Below are positions 40,723-48,250 of a stretch of 64,000 nucleotides of DNA, piece by piece. The notes beneath the pieces are model-generated. The model was given only the letters and a program-made list of their open reading frames with translations. It was not told the DNA's origin and ran no database searches. The position numbers and the translations under genes are program-made. The stretch comes from Corynebacterium ciconiae DSM 44920 (lineage in GTDB: Bacteria; Actinomycetota; Actinomycetes; Mycobacteriales; Mycobacteriaceae), in contig NZ_CP047189.1 in the NCBI RefSeq assembly GCF_030440575.1, positions 1,922,001-1,986,000 of the forward strand. Direction: 5' to 3'. Numbering within the stretch: position 1 is the stretch's first letter; each line of letters starts with the position of its first letter.

Positions 40723-42219
40723 TTAAGCGGGCTCCACCTTGACGGTCTCGCTGCGGCCACCGACGGTGACTCGGTAGCTGATGGGCTCGCGCACCGCATT
40801 GGCGGCACCGGACGCAGCCTCTGCTTCCTTCTTCATCTGTTCCTCGGTCTTGCCCACATTCTTCGGGCCCTCGTGGCGGGTCTTAAAGAAGCCGGGCGCC
40901 ACAGACGGGAATAGCGCGTTGGTCAACACGTCCTCATCGGTGCCGTTGAAGCCGTCGAGCTCCTCGGCGGCGGCGGTGAGCTGATCCCACTCCGGCTCGA
41001 GCAGATCGGCTGGGCGGCAGGTGATGGGTTCCTTCTTGGTCTGCTCCTCAGCCTGCTTGATCAACTCGGGGTTACGCTCGCCGATGCACTCGCCGTAGTA
41101 GCCGAGCATGAGATCAGCGAACTCCGCGGTAAGCACCTTGTAGCGCCCCATGAGCACGTTGAACACGGCCTGGGTGCCGACGATCTGAGAAGACGGGGTA
41201 ACCAACGGCGGGAAGCCGGCATCCTTACGTACGCGCGGCACCTCCTCCATCACCTCGTCGATGCGGTCGCCCGCACCCTGGGCGGTGAGCTGAGACTCCA
41301 TGTTCGAGAGCATGCCGCCGGGAATCTGCGAGAGGAAGATGTTGGTGTCCACCAGAGTCTTGGACTCGAACTCCTTGTACTTCGGGCGGACCTTCTTGAA
41401 GTGGTCACGGATGGCGATGAGCTTGTCCATGTCCAGATCAGTCTCGTAGTTCGTGCCCTCAAGCATTTCCACGAGAGACTCCGTCGGGTTGTGACCCGGG
41501 CCGAGAGACATCGAGGAAATGGCGGTGTCGACCACATCGGCCCCGGCCTCGATGGCCTTCATCAGGGTCACCATGGTGACACCAGTGGTGGAGTGGCAGT
41601 GCACGTTGATCTGCGTGTCTTCGCCGTAGGTCTCCTTAATGCCGCGGATGATGTCATAGGCCGGCTGCGGCTTGAGCAGTGCAGCCATATCCTTCAACGC
41701 GATCGAATCTGCACCCATGTCCAACAGGCGACCCGCCTGCTTGATGTAGCCTTCCACGTCATGCAGCGGGGAGACGGTATAGCAGATGGTGCCCTGGGCG
41801 TGCTTACCCACGTTCTTGACCGCCTTCATGGCGTGCTCGAGGTTGCGCGGATCGTTCAACGCGTCGAACACGCGGAAGACATCCATGCCATTTTCGGCAG
41901 ACTTCTCCACGAACTTATCCACCACGGTGTCCTCGTAGTGGCGGTAGCCGAGGAGGTTCTGGCCGCGCAGCAGCATCTGCAGGCGCGAGTTCGGCAGCAA
42001 CTTGCGGAAGGTGCGCAGCCGCTCCCAGGGGTCTTCGTTCAGGAATCGAATGCAGGCGTCATAGGTTGCGCCGCCCCAGCACTCCACGCTCCAGAAGCCG
42101 GCCTGGTCCATCTCTTCGCAGACATCAACCATGTCTTCCATGGCCAGACGAGTTGCAAACAAGCTCTGGTGCGCGTCGCGGAAAGCGACTTCGGTTACGC
42201 CAATTTTTTGTGGGCTCAT
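40723..42219 (-). CDS. Methylmalonyl-CoA carboxyltransferase 5S subunit
   Basis: A 498-residue protein with an HMGL-like TIM barrel (EVAFRDAHQSLFATRL near residue 10, the metal-binding HCHSTTG near 207, and VDTAISSMSLGPGHNPTES near 230) and the conserved carboxylase domain at the C-terminus. This is the pyruvate/oxaloacetate half of transcarboxylase; the same domains occur in pyruvate carboxylase and oxaloacetate decarboxylase alpha. No attached biotinyl domain is present, so it relies on the separate carrier. First gene of the operon, start ATG 42219. Confidence 0.92.
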   Translation of the reverse strand: MSPQKIGVTEVAFRDAHQSLFATRLAMEDMVDVCEEMDQAGFWSVECWGGATYDACIRFLNEDPWERLRTFRKLLPNSRLQMLLRGQNLLGYRHYEDTVVDKFVEKSAENGMDVFRVFDALNDPRNLEHAMKAVKNVGKHAQGTICYTVSPLHDVEGYIKQAGRLLDMGADSIALKDMAALLKPQPAYDIIRGIKETYGEDTQINVHCHSTTGVTMVTLMKAIEAGADVVDTAISSMSLGPGHNPTESLVEMLEGTNYETDLDMDKLIAIRDHFKKVRPKYKEFESKTLVDTNIFLSQIPGGMLSNMESQLTAQGAGDRIDEVMEEVPRVRKDAGFPPLVTPSSQIVGTQAVFNVLMGRYKVLTAEFADLMLGYYGECIGERNPELIKQAEEQTKKEPITCRPADLLEPEWDQLTAAAEELDGFNGTDEDVLTNALFPSVAPGFFKTRHEGPKNVGKTEEQMKKEAEAASGAANAVREPISYRVTVGGRSETVKVEPA

Positions 42220-42436
42220 ACTGCTTCACCCTAGTGGGATTTCCGCCCTAACGCAGATCAATTGCCATGAGTGAACGGACACGATGGCGCAGGAAACCCA
42301 CATAGAAATGTGGGAGAGTGCCTGCAATCCCCCTACCCCCACCCCAGTTGTGAGCGAAAACAAATGAACCCCACAAAACCGGACATTCGTCCCATGTCTT
42401 TAAATACATGAGCCCGCACACAGATGCCCGTCTATG

Positions 42437-42452
42437 TGTGAGCAATGTCCCA
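42437..42452. promoter_or_regulatory. Possible GlxR/Crp-type site
   Basis: TGTGAGCAATGTCCCA matches the half-sites TGTGA and TCACA with one change, spaced by six. It lies about 220 nt upstream of the 5S subunit gene. GlxR is the corynebacterial cAMP-type regulator of carbon metabolism. A single such match is weak evidence. Confidence 0.35.
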
Positions 42453-42517
42453 CCTTTGAACGGCGTTCATGTTACGGCTCCGTAACTTATGGGGGTGGCG
42501 CAGCTCCCTCCAGGCAC

Positions 42518-42553
42518 ACAAAACCCCGACCCGCGCACCTGCACAGATCGGGG
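42518..42553 (-). terminator. Terminator of the small repeat protein gene
   Basis: On the minus strand CCCCGA pairs with TCGGGG around a loop of about 18 nt, followed by TTTTGTGTG, about 20 nt after the stop codon. Confidence 0.7.
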
Positions 42554-42574
42554 AGAAGTGAAACCTAGAAGGCT

Positions 42575-42808
42575 TTACTCAGCACCGGGGAAGGTGAAGT
42601 CGCCGAAGCTGATGAGATCGTCAGAACCCCAGTCGGTGGAGAACTGCTGGCCGTCAGAACCCCACTCGGTGGAGAACTGAGCGCCGGAGAAGTCAAGCTG
42701 CTCAGGAACAAAGTTCGGAGCGAAGGTAGGCAGGGAGCTACCGGCCTCGACGTACAGGTCCTTGATCGGGCCCTCAACGATTTCCTGGATCTGAAGAACG
42801 AAAGACAT
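42575..42808 (-). CDS. Small acidic protein with tandem repeat
   Basis: A 77-residue protein with no signal peptide: an N-terminal amphipathic part (MSFVLQIQEIVEGPIKDLY), then FVPEQLDFSGAQ, then two near-identical units QFSTEWGSDG and QFSTDWGSDD, matched by a tandem DNA repeat of about 33 bp. GAGGAG is well placed before ATG 42808 and a terminator follows, so expression is likely. The family is not recognised. Small acidic proteins without signal peptides include the corynebacterial mycomembrane porins PorA/PorH, but sequence identity to them is not visible, so this is only an idea. Confidence 0.7.
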   Translation of the reverse strand: MSFVLQIQEIVEGPIKDLYVEAGSSLPTFAPNFVPEQLDFSGAQFSTEWGSDGQQFSTDWGSDDLISFGDFTFPGAE

Positions 42809-43473
42809 ACACTGACTCCTCTTGGTCTGTAGCCACCGAGTGACTGCTGTTTACGTGCACAACAAACACTAAGAGACTGCCAAAATGATTGCAATAACTT
42901 TCCCTGCGTTAACCACCAGTTCACCTCGGTTATCTTCAGGCTGGATTCAGACTTTCCTCAGGAAACATTTCCAATAGCCCAGCTAAACCACTGATTTTCG
43001 GTGTCACAGCACACACCCACCCGGCCCGCAGGAGCCCTCGAGGGCCACATCCCACCCCCTCCTAGGCCACCCCCTCCATCCACCCCCATATCCCTCGGCG
43101 CACCATCCGATTGACACCACCTATCGTCTATTCCCACCCTTTCCCTCTTGCTTACGCCGCCGCTTTCTTTATCGATTCCTCCACCTAATTGTTCGCAGGA
43201 AGCGCTGTTTCAGCGCCATACACTGCAGATTTTTCCCTGTAGACCAATAGTTTTCGCCCCTCACAATCGCGCCCCTAAGACGCATCCAGAAAACAAAGGG
43301 TTACCTCAGCAGCAGCGTTAGCCACACAGGTGATTATTTTTCTGCCGCTCACCCACGCCGGACACCTGCCACCTCCCCGCTGTCCGAGTGGGGGCTGAGG
43401 ATAAAGCGCCTAAGCGTGCGCTGAGAAACTGGCGTGGATGTTGGCAACGAGGAGGCGTCTATAAGCGCCTACA
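42809..43473. other. Intergenic interval
   Basis: About 660 nt with pyrimidine-rich stretches. No gene, tRNA or repeat can be supported. It should hold the promoter of the minus-strand small-protein gene at 42575-42808. Confidence 0.4.
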
Positions 43474-43507
43474 AAGAAACACCGCCCATACACAAGCATG
43501 GGCGGCG
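43474..43507 (-). terminator. Terminator of the secreted protein gene
   Basis: On the minus strand CCGCCCATG, loop CTTGTGT, ATGGGCGGT, then GTTTCTTTG. Confidence 0.75.
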
Positions 43508-43547
43508 TAAGACAACGGCGAGCGCTAGAGGCGGCGGAAAGGCTTGA

Positions 43548-44036
43548 TCAGCACACTGGGGTGCGGGTGTCTTGAGAGGTATCGCTACGCCCTTGGCCGT
43601 GTCCCTTGGTTGTGAGTACCACGTACTCGGTATCACCGTCATACGCGGGGACGCTGAGTTGTACACGGAAGGAGCCATCCTCCCCCATGGGAGCCGTGCT
43701 GGGCATACTGCTTGCCATGGAGGCCATGGCCGCGGGATACACCCACCAAGTGGAGCCGGCTTCCATAAAGTCCTTGTTAGGATCGGCGCCGACGAAGCTG
43801 TCGGAGTGCCCATAGAATCCCGGCACGGTGGAGGGCGCGATCGCGACGTAGATTCCGGGGCCACTCGTAGCAAATCCCGAGCCGCCGATCGTCACCTCAC
43901 CACCCTCCCGGGCTGCGGTGCTGACCGTCACCATGGGTGTCGAGTCAGCATGGGCTGCCGGTACGGCCATGCCCGATAGGAGGAGTATGAAACCGAAGAA
44001 CAGGCTCACTATCTGCCTGTGCGTCGTTGTGACCAT
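43548..44036 (-). CDS. Secreted, probably iron-regulated surface protein
   Basis: A 162-residue protein with a signal peptide (hydrophobic QIVSLFFGFILLLSGMAV, cleavage likely after AHA near residue 30). The mature part is one Ig-like beta domain beginning MVTVSTAAREGGEVTIGGSGF and ending SQDTRTPVC. In corynebacteria such domains occur in cell-surface proteins of the haem-uptake (HtaA) type; the HtaA haem-binding domain itself is not seen. A strong DtxR box upstream supports an iron-scavenging role. No sorting signal or second membrane anchor, so it is free or loosely bound. Start: ATG 44036 behind AAAGGACC. Confidence 0.75.
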   Translation of the reverse strand: MVTTTHRQIVSLFFGFILLLSGMAVPAAHADSTPMVTVSTAAREGGEVTIGGSGFATSGPGIYVAIAPSTVPGFYGHSDSFVGADPNKDFMEAGSTWWVYPAAMASMASSMPSTAPMGEDGSFRVQLSVPAYDGDTEYVVLTTKGHGQGRSDTSQDTRTPVC

Positions 44037-44080
44037 GCGAGGTCCTTTCATCGAGGGAGAATGTCAGACCTCACTATAAA

Positions 44081-44099
44081 TTAGGTTAGGCTCACATAT
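44081..44099 (-). promoter_or_regulatory. DtxR box
   Basis: TTAGGTTAGGCTCACATAT matches 16 of 19 positions of the DtxR consensus, with the first 12 identical. It overlaps the promoter region of the secreted protein gene (possible -10 TATAGT just downstream on the minus strand). Expected to be repressed by iron-loaded DtxR. Confidence 0.75.
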
Positions 44100-44304
44100 A
44101 CTTAGTTAGGTGTCTATGCTATCCCACCCATCCACTCCGACCGCGCTATGAGCATGTGAATTTTCCCCCACACACTGGCACAACAGCATGGCGCACGCCC
44201 ACAGAGCGACAACCCCAGCACCACCATCCCTGCCACTACTGTGAGCACAATCGCAGCACCGCACAACCCCTTGGCTAGCCACCGCTAGCGACAGCCTGCC
44301 ACCG

Positions 44305-44907
44305 CTACTTCGCGTAACTATTAGAAACTCGTCGGTCCGCTTGTCGACCAGGATGTGCGGGCACCGGTGCCGCTGGGTCGGGATAGCCCATGGCCACGAT
44401 CACGGCCACACTGCGATCCTTCCGATCTCCAAGGCCGATGATGTCCTTGATAGCGTGTTCATCCCATCCCGTAGTCGGGTTAGTGACCAAGCCTTCGGCT
44501 TGAGCCGCAATCAGTGCGGTGCCGGCCGCGAGCGTGGCGTCGATAATCGCTGCCTTGACACGCTGTTGCTCGGTTTGTTGCTGCTTATAGTTGCGCACAT
44601 AGTCGGCCTTTGCCCCAAGAATCTCCTCGGCATCCTCCGGCCACAACTCACTACGCCCCACAAACACTAGGACTGCTGGGGCGGCAGCGAACTGCGGTTG
44701 CCCGGAAGAGTCAGTTAGCGCCTGCCGAAGCGCCGGGTCAGTCACCACCACAACATCGCGCAGCTGCAGGTTGAAGGCACTAGGGGCCTCCAAAGCTGAG
44801 GAGACCACTCTGTCCAGCACTGCATCTGGAATCGGAGTATCCGCGTACGTGCGCACCGTACGACGCTGCGCAATAAGAGAATGAACAAGAGAAGACGTAT
44901 TACCCAT
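44305..44907 (-). CDS. Nitroreductase-family protein
   Basis: A 200-residue FMN-type nitroreductase. The N-terminal RRTVRTYADTPIPDAVLDRVVSSALEAPSAFNLQ has the family's FMN-binding Arg and Ser-Asn region, and the C-terminal part VAVIVAMGYPDP closes the domain. These enzymes reduce nitro compounds, quinones or enones with NAD(P)H; the substrate is unknown. Start: ATG 44907 (GTG 44913 possible). Monocistronic; divergent from the small gene at 45022. Confidence 0.85.
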   Translation of the reverse strand: MGNTSSLVHSLIAQRRTVRTYADTPIPDAVLDRVVSSALEAPSAFNLQLRDVVVVTDPALRQALTDSSGQPQFAAAPAVLVFVGRSELWPEDAEEILGAKADYVRNYKQQQTEQQRVKAAIIDATLAAGTALIAAQAEGLVTNPTTGWDEHAIKDIIGLGDRKDRSVAVIVAMGYPDPAAPVPAHPGRQADRRVSNSYAK

Positions 44908-44946
44908 GCCCACTACAACAGTGAATGGGGGCTGTTATTCCGCACT

Positions 44947-44964
44947 CCCGCCCTGTAGGGCGGG
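44947..44964. terminator. Perfect 8-bp palindrome
   Basis: CCCGCCCT-GT-AGGGCGGG. It lies between divergent genes, where a terminator is not expected, so it may be an operator or a stray hairpin. Confidence 0.3.
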
Positions 44965-45021
44965 CTGCTCGCTGCGCTGCTGAGCTAGACCGTCTGGTTC
45001 GCCGGTCTAAGGAGACTACCT

Positions 45022-45171
45022 GTGCTTCTTGTGCCCCTCTCCCCGCTTACTGACGCATTCCTGGATGTCTCCATCGCCGGTGAGCCTGTCTCCGCTGCGC
45101 AAAATGGCGGCTTCCTCGCCGCGCTCACCGACCTCGTCGCGGGCCAACTACTCGGTCCACATCATCGCTGA
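45022..45171 (+). CDS. Possible small protein
   Basis: A 49-residue frame reading VLLVPLSPLTDAFLDVSIAG, then Ala/Leu-rich to LLGPHHR. AAGGAG lies seven bases before GTG 45022, and the composition is protein-like (amphipathic, no charge clusters). The longer overlapping frame at 45029 looks like a shadow. Function unknown. Confidence 0.4.
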   Translation: MLLVPLSPLTDAFLDVSIAGEPVSAAQNGGFLAALTDLVAGQLLGPHHR

Positions 45172-45291
45172 ACACGCACACACCCCTAGCACGTCTCGTA
45201 CCCGCTCTGCACGTCCACGCTTTCCCAGCGAGAACCCCAGCTGGGAGAAAATCGGACACCGCACCCCTCAGACTTCATCTACACTCAGGCT

Positions 45292-46239
45292 GTGTTCCAC
45301 TCACGTGATGAAGCTCTCAAAGCCATAGCGGCTTTCAGCCAGAATTACCCACAGCACCTGCACGAAGGTCTAAATCAGCTTTTGGCTGAGCAGCTCATTC
45401 CCGTCGTGGGCGTGCACAGCGGCGAACACTCAGAGTGTCCTACCGGCTCGACCAAACTGGGCGGTAGTCCTGACATGGCGCCCGGCGCGACGTGGCCCGT
45501 CCCAGATCCGCTCTCAGCCGAGGATGCACCTGCGCAGCTAGCGTTTTTCGCACAGATCGACCTCGCTGAGCTCGCCCGAGTCACGGCAGACCGCCGCGCA
45601 GCTGAGCTCGATGTGCCTGACACCGGCAGACTCTTATTCTTTGCTTGCCCCGAAAAGGCCACCGCTGATGCCATTGATGAGGCGGAGGGAGATCCACAGC
45701 GCCGCTTCTGCCGGGTGATCTGGGATACTACACCGGCGGAAGAAACCCAGCGACTGGCTGTGCCCGCCGCGTTGCAGGAGGATACCTCCGACGGCGATGT
45801 TTTCCACGATCAGCAGTGGGACTCCTTTTGGTGCCCAGAAAAACCTTGCACACTCATTCTGGGCTGGTCAACCCTAGGCGAGGACTCACCCGAGCTTCAC
45901 GACTACCTCGAGCATTGTGCAACCAATCCCCCAGCAGGACTGGCCGATCCGGAGCAACAGTCAGAAGCATTGAATGAGTTTTACTGGAATGCAGAAGAAT
46001 TAGTGCCCGGCAGAGAGTGGACTACCACGATGATCGGTGGGGGCCCCATCTGCGAGCAGTCGGATCCTCGCGGCTATGTTGATGACACGAACCCCGCGGC
46101 GTGGCAGCAGCTGTTCCAGGTATCGCTGCCCGATCTCCTTGGGGAATACTCAGAGGGAACTGCTTACTTCCTTATCCCTCACGATGCCCTTAGACGCCGC
46201 GACTTCTCCGAAGCGAGGGTCGAGTTTCAGCAGACTTAA
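45292..46239 (+). CDS. DUF1963 protein
   Basis: A 315-residue soluble protein with the DUF1963 (YwqG) layout: SKLGGSPDMAPGATWP-like opening (here TKLGGSPDMAPGATWP near residue 53), LAFFAQIDLAEL near 84, GRLLFFACPE near 111, and a C-terminal block from LLGEYSEGTAYFLIP. The family has no agreed function. Start: GTG 45292, with a weak ribosome-binding site. Monocistronic. Confidence 0.85.
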   Translation: MFHSRDEALKAIAAFSQNYPQHLHEGLNQLLAEQLIPVVGVHSGEHSECPTGSTKLGGSPDMAPGATWPVPDPLSAEDAPAQLAFFAQIDLAELARVTADRRAAELDVPDTGRLLFFACPEKATADAIDEAEGDPQRRFCRVIWDTTPAEETQRLAVPAALQEDTSDGDVFHDQQWDSFWCPEKPCTLILGWSTLGEDSPELHDYLEHCATNPPAGLADPEQQSEALNEFYWNAEELVPGREWTTTMIGGGPICEQSDPRGYVDDTNPAAWQQLFQVSLPDLLGEYSEGTAYFLIPHDALRRRDFSEARVEFQQT

Positions 46240-46314
46240 CTCAGATCCAAGCCGAATCGGTTGTGAGAGACGAGTCTGAATTTAACGAGCCACTACTCAC
46301 TACTTGGGTCTGCC

Positions 46315-46860
46315 TTATTCCCCAGCTAGCAGCGAATACACGGCACAATCCCTGAACCGATCTCGGTCAAACAGGGCTCGACGCAGCACTCCTTCGAAGG
46401 TGAATCCAGTCTTCTCTGCGACGCGCCGAGAAGCTCCATTATCGGCGATTGCTCGAATCTCTAGGCGTAGTGCACCGTGGTCGAAGGCGAATTGGCTCAC
46501 GGTGCGCACTGCGTCGGTCATCAGCCCTTTGCCGCGGGCCCACGGAGCGGTCAGATAACCGAAGGATAGATACAGGCCCTGTTCTACGTTGCGCAGGTCG
46601 ATCTGCCCCATGTAGCGAGCAGTGGTGTCGCCAGCGTCAGTGATCACCCAGTACATGCCGGAATCATCGTGCTGCGTCATGTCCACGAAACTCTCCGCCT
46701 GTTGCCGCCCGTATGGGTGCGGCACGGTGGTGAAGCGTTGAGTATCGGGGTCGTTACCGGTCACCAGCATGTCCTCGATATCGCTTGTGCTGTAGCCACG
46801 CAGCTTCACCTTGGTGCCTGTCAGTTCCTTCCACTTATACGGCCACGTCATATCATCCAT
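46315..46860 (-). CDS. GNAT-family N-acetyltransferase
   Basis: A 181-residue RimJ/RimL-like acetyltransferase. It starts WKELTGTKVKLRGYSTSDIEDML, has MGQIDLRNVEQGLYLSFGYL in the middle, the acetyl-CoA loop APWARGKGLMTDAV near residue 108, and NGASRRVAEKTGFTFEGVLRRAL near 143. The usual Q/R-x-x-G-x-G/A loop is present as RGKGLM. Substrate, often a ribosomal protein or small amine, is unknown. Start: ATG 46860; no strong ribosome-binding site. Confidence 0.88.
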   Translation of the reverse strand: MDDMTWPYKWKELTGTKVKLRGYSTSDIEDMLVTGNDPDTQRFTTVPHPYGRQQAESFVDMTQHDDSGMYWVITDAGDTTARYMGQIDLRNVEQGLYLSFGYLTAPWARGKGLMTDAVRTVSQFAFDHGALRLEIRAIADNGASRRVAEKTGFTFEGVLRRALFDRDRFRDCAVYSLLAGE

Positions 46861-47405
46861 ACTGGACAATACTAGAGAAAGGTGGTGTGGGATCGGCGCG
46901 CGGTGGGCCGCTTCGTGTCACGTGCTAAACCGCTCACACAGGCGCACCGGAAAGATAGCGGCGTCCCCTTTGCCTCCCTATCTCTTAGCGGCCTCCACCC
47001 CCATACGGCACTTAGGGTGCTTTGCTCGGGATGCCTCCAGACTGCGAGCAGCATTGTCATCAACCCTCGTCTATCGGGTCCACGGGCACCATCTAGGCAC
47101 GACTAGCGTTGTGACAACAGGCGTGCGCCGGCTCCCGGGTTCACGCGCCACAGGACCGTGGATGTGTCACTACAGCAAGACCCCCACCGGACATTCAAGT
47201 GCGGGTGGGGGATGGCCTGCCAGATTGGCGTAGAGATGCACGCCGCAGACGCTCAACCCTCGCCGAGGCTCCACCTACACATCCCGCCCCGCACCACACA
47301 ATGCTCGCCACGTGTTCAGTTCTCAGCACGCTCGCCACATGTGTGCGGGCATCGTATAGAACCTCACTGGCCCTACCGAGAACTCCAGAACACACTGAGG
47401 CGTGA
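46861..47405. other. Intergenic interval with a hairpin
   Basis: About 545 nt without a convincing gene. ACCCCCACC at about 47180 pairs with GGTGGGGG at about 47205; it may be a terminator. The gap ends at the YbjN fragment. Confidence 0.4.
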
Positions 47406-47633
47406 CTAGTTCTCACCACCGTCCGCAGCCATCATTGCGATGTAGGTATCTACTGCCTGCCCCGAGCGACTGAGGTATTCCGTTAGCAACTCATCGAGCT
47501 GATCGTCTGTGCATCCGACTTCCCCCAGTGCCGCACCGGAATCCAGCTTCATACGCACACTGTTCTCCGAATCCACTGAAGGGATCGCAGTCGGTGCGAC
47601 CGTGTTTTGGTTCCAGTTCACAGCTGGACCCAT
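47406..47633 (-). pseudogene. C-terminal fragment of a YbjN-domain protein
   Basis: A 75-residue frame with the NWNQNTVAPTAIPSV and CTDDQLDELLTEYLSRSGQAVDTY segments that line up with NHWNCVAVAPTAIPTL and CSDEQLDLFLSTYSTLSVQALDEY of the YbjN protein at 23119. The N-terminal half of the domain is missing, so this looks like a truncated paralogue. There is no good ribosome-binding site. Confidence 0.65.
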
Positions 47634-47826
47634 CCTTGAGCAAAGTCCAATGCGCTTGCTCCCCTAGCTCACCCAGTGCACCACCAGCTGATACCTAAGA
47701 GAACAGTCATTCCCGCGTGAGTGTGCGCATGCCAACCTTTTTGATCGTTAACCCACGCCCTCGGGAACGTACCAGCGCAGCAAGAAACCCCCGACTTCCA
47801 ATCGGAAGCCGAGGGTTCTCGGAAAG

Positions 47827-47903
47827 TGGTAGCGGGGGCAGGATTCGAACCTACGACCTCTGGGTTATGAGCCCAGCGAGCTACCGAGCTGCTCCACCCC
47901 GCG
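47827..47903 (-). tRNA. tRNA-fMet (CAT)
   Basis: 77 nt with encoded CCA. Initiator marks: unpaired first base (C1 against T72) and the three G-C pairs (GGG/CCC) next to the CTCATAA anticodon loop. D- and T-arms are standard (AGCTCGGTAGCT; GTAGGTTCGAATCCTGC). Confidence 0.96.
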
Positions 47904-48184
47904 TCGGGTGCATGTATGCACTTGTTGCTGCTTTAGAACCTTAAGCGGCTCTGTCTCAGCGACGTGTACCTACTATACAGACGAATACCTCAGCACCCAA
48001 ATCGCCGCGTGCACTGCGGTTTCTTAGCCATCCGAGCCGCTGGGCCGGTGATTGAGAGTGCGCGCGGTGCGCCCCTAGTGTTCTAGGACCACGCAGACAC
48101 CATGGCCTCACCTGCACGCGTTTCGTCCACACGCGTTCCTCTCGCCTACTGGAGCCCTGAGCGGTCTGTGCAGTTAACGAGAAA
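47904..48184. other. Intergenic interval upstream of initiator tRNA
   Basis: About 280 nt that must hold the tRNA promoter. No gene is supported. Confidence 0.4.
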
Positions 48185-48214
48185 GCCCACAACCACCTCC
48201 ACGGGGTTGTGGGC
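48185..48214 (-). terminator. Terminator of the UPF0182 gene
   Basis: GCCCACAACC and GGTTGTGGGC form a 10-bp stem around a 10-nt loop; on the minus strand it is followed by TTTCTCG, 36 nt after the stop. Confidence 0.75.
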
Positions 48215-48250
48215 GTCTCGGCATCTTCGAATGCGTGTCAGGGCAGGAGG

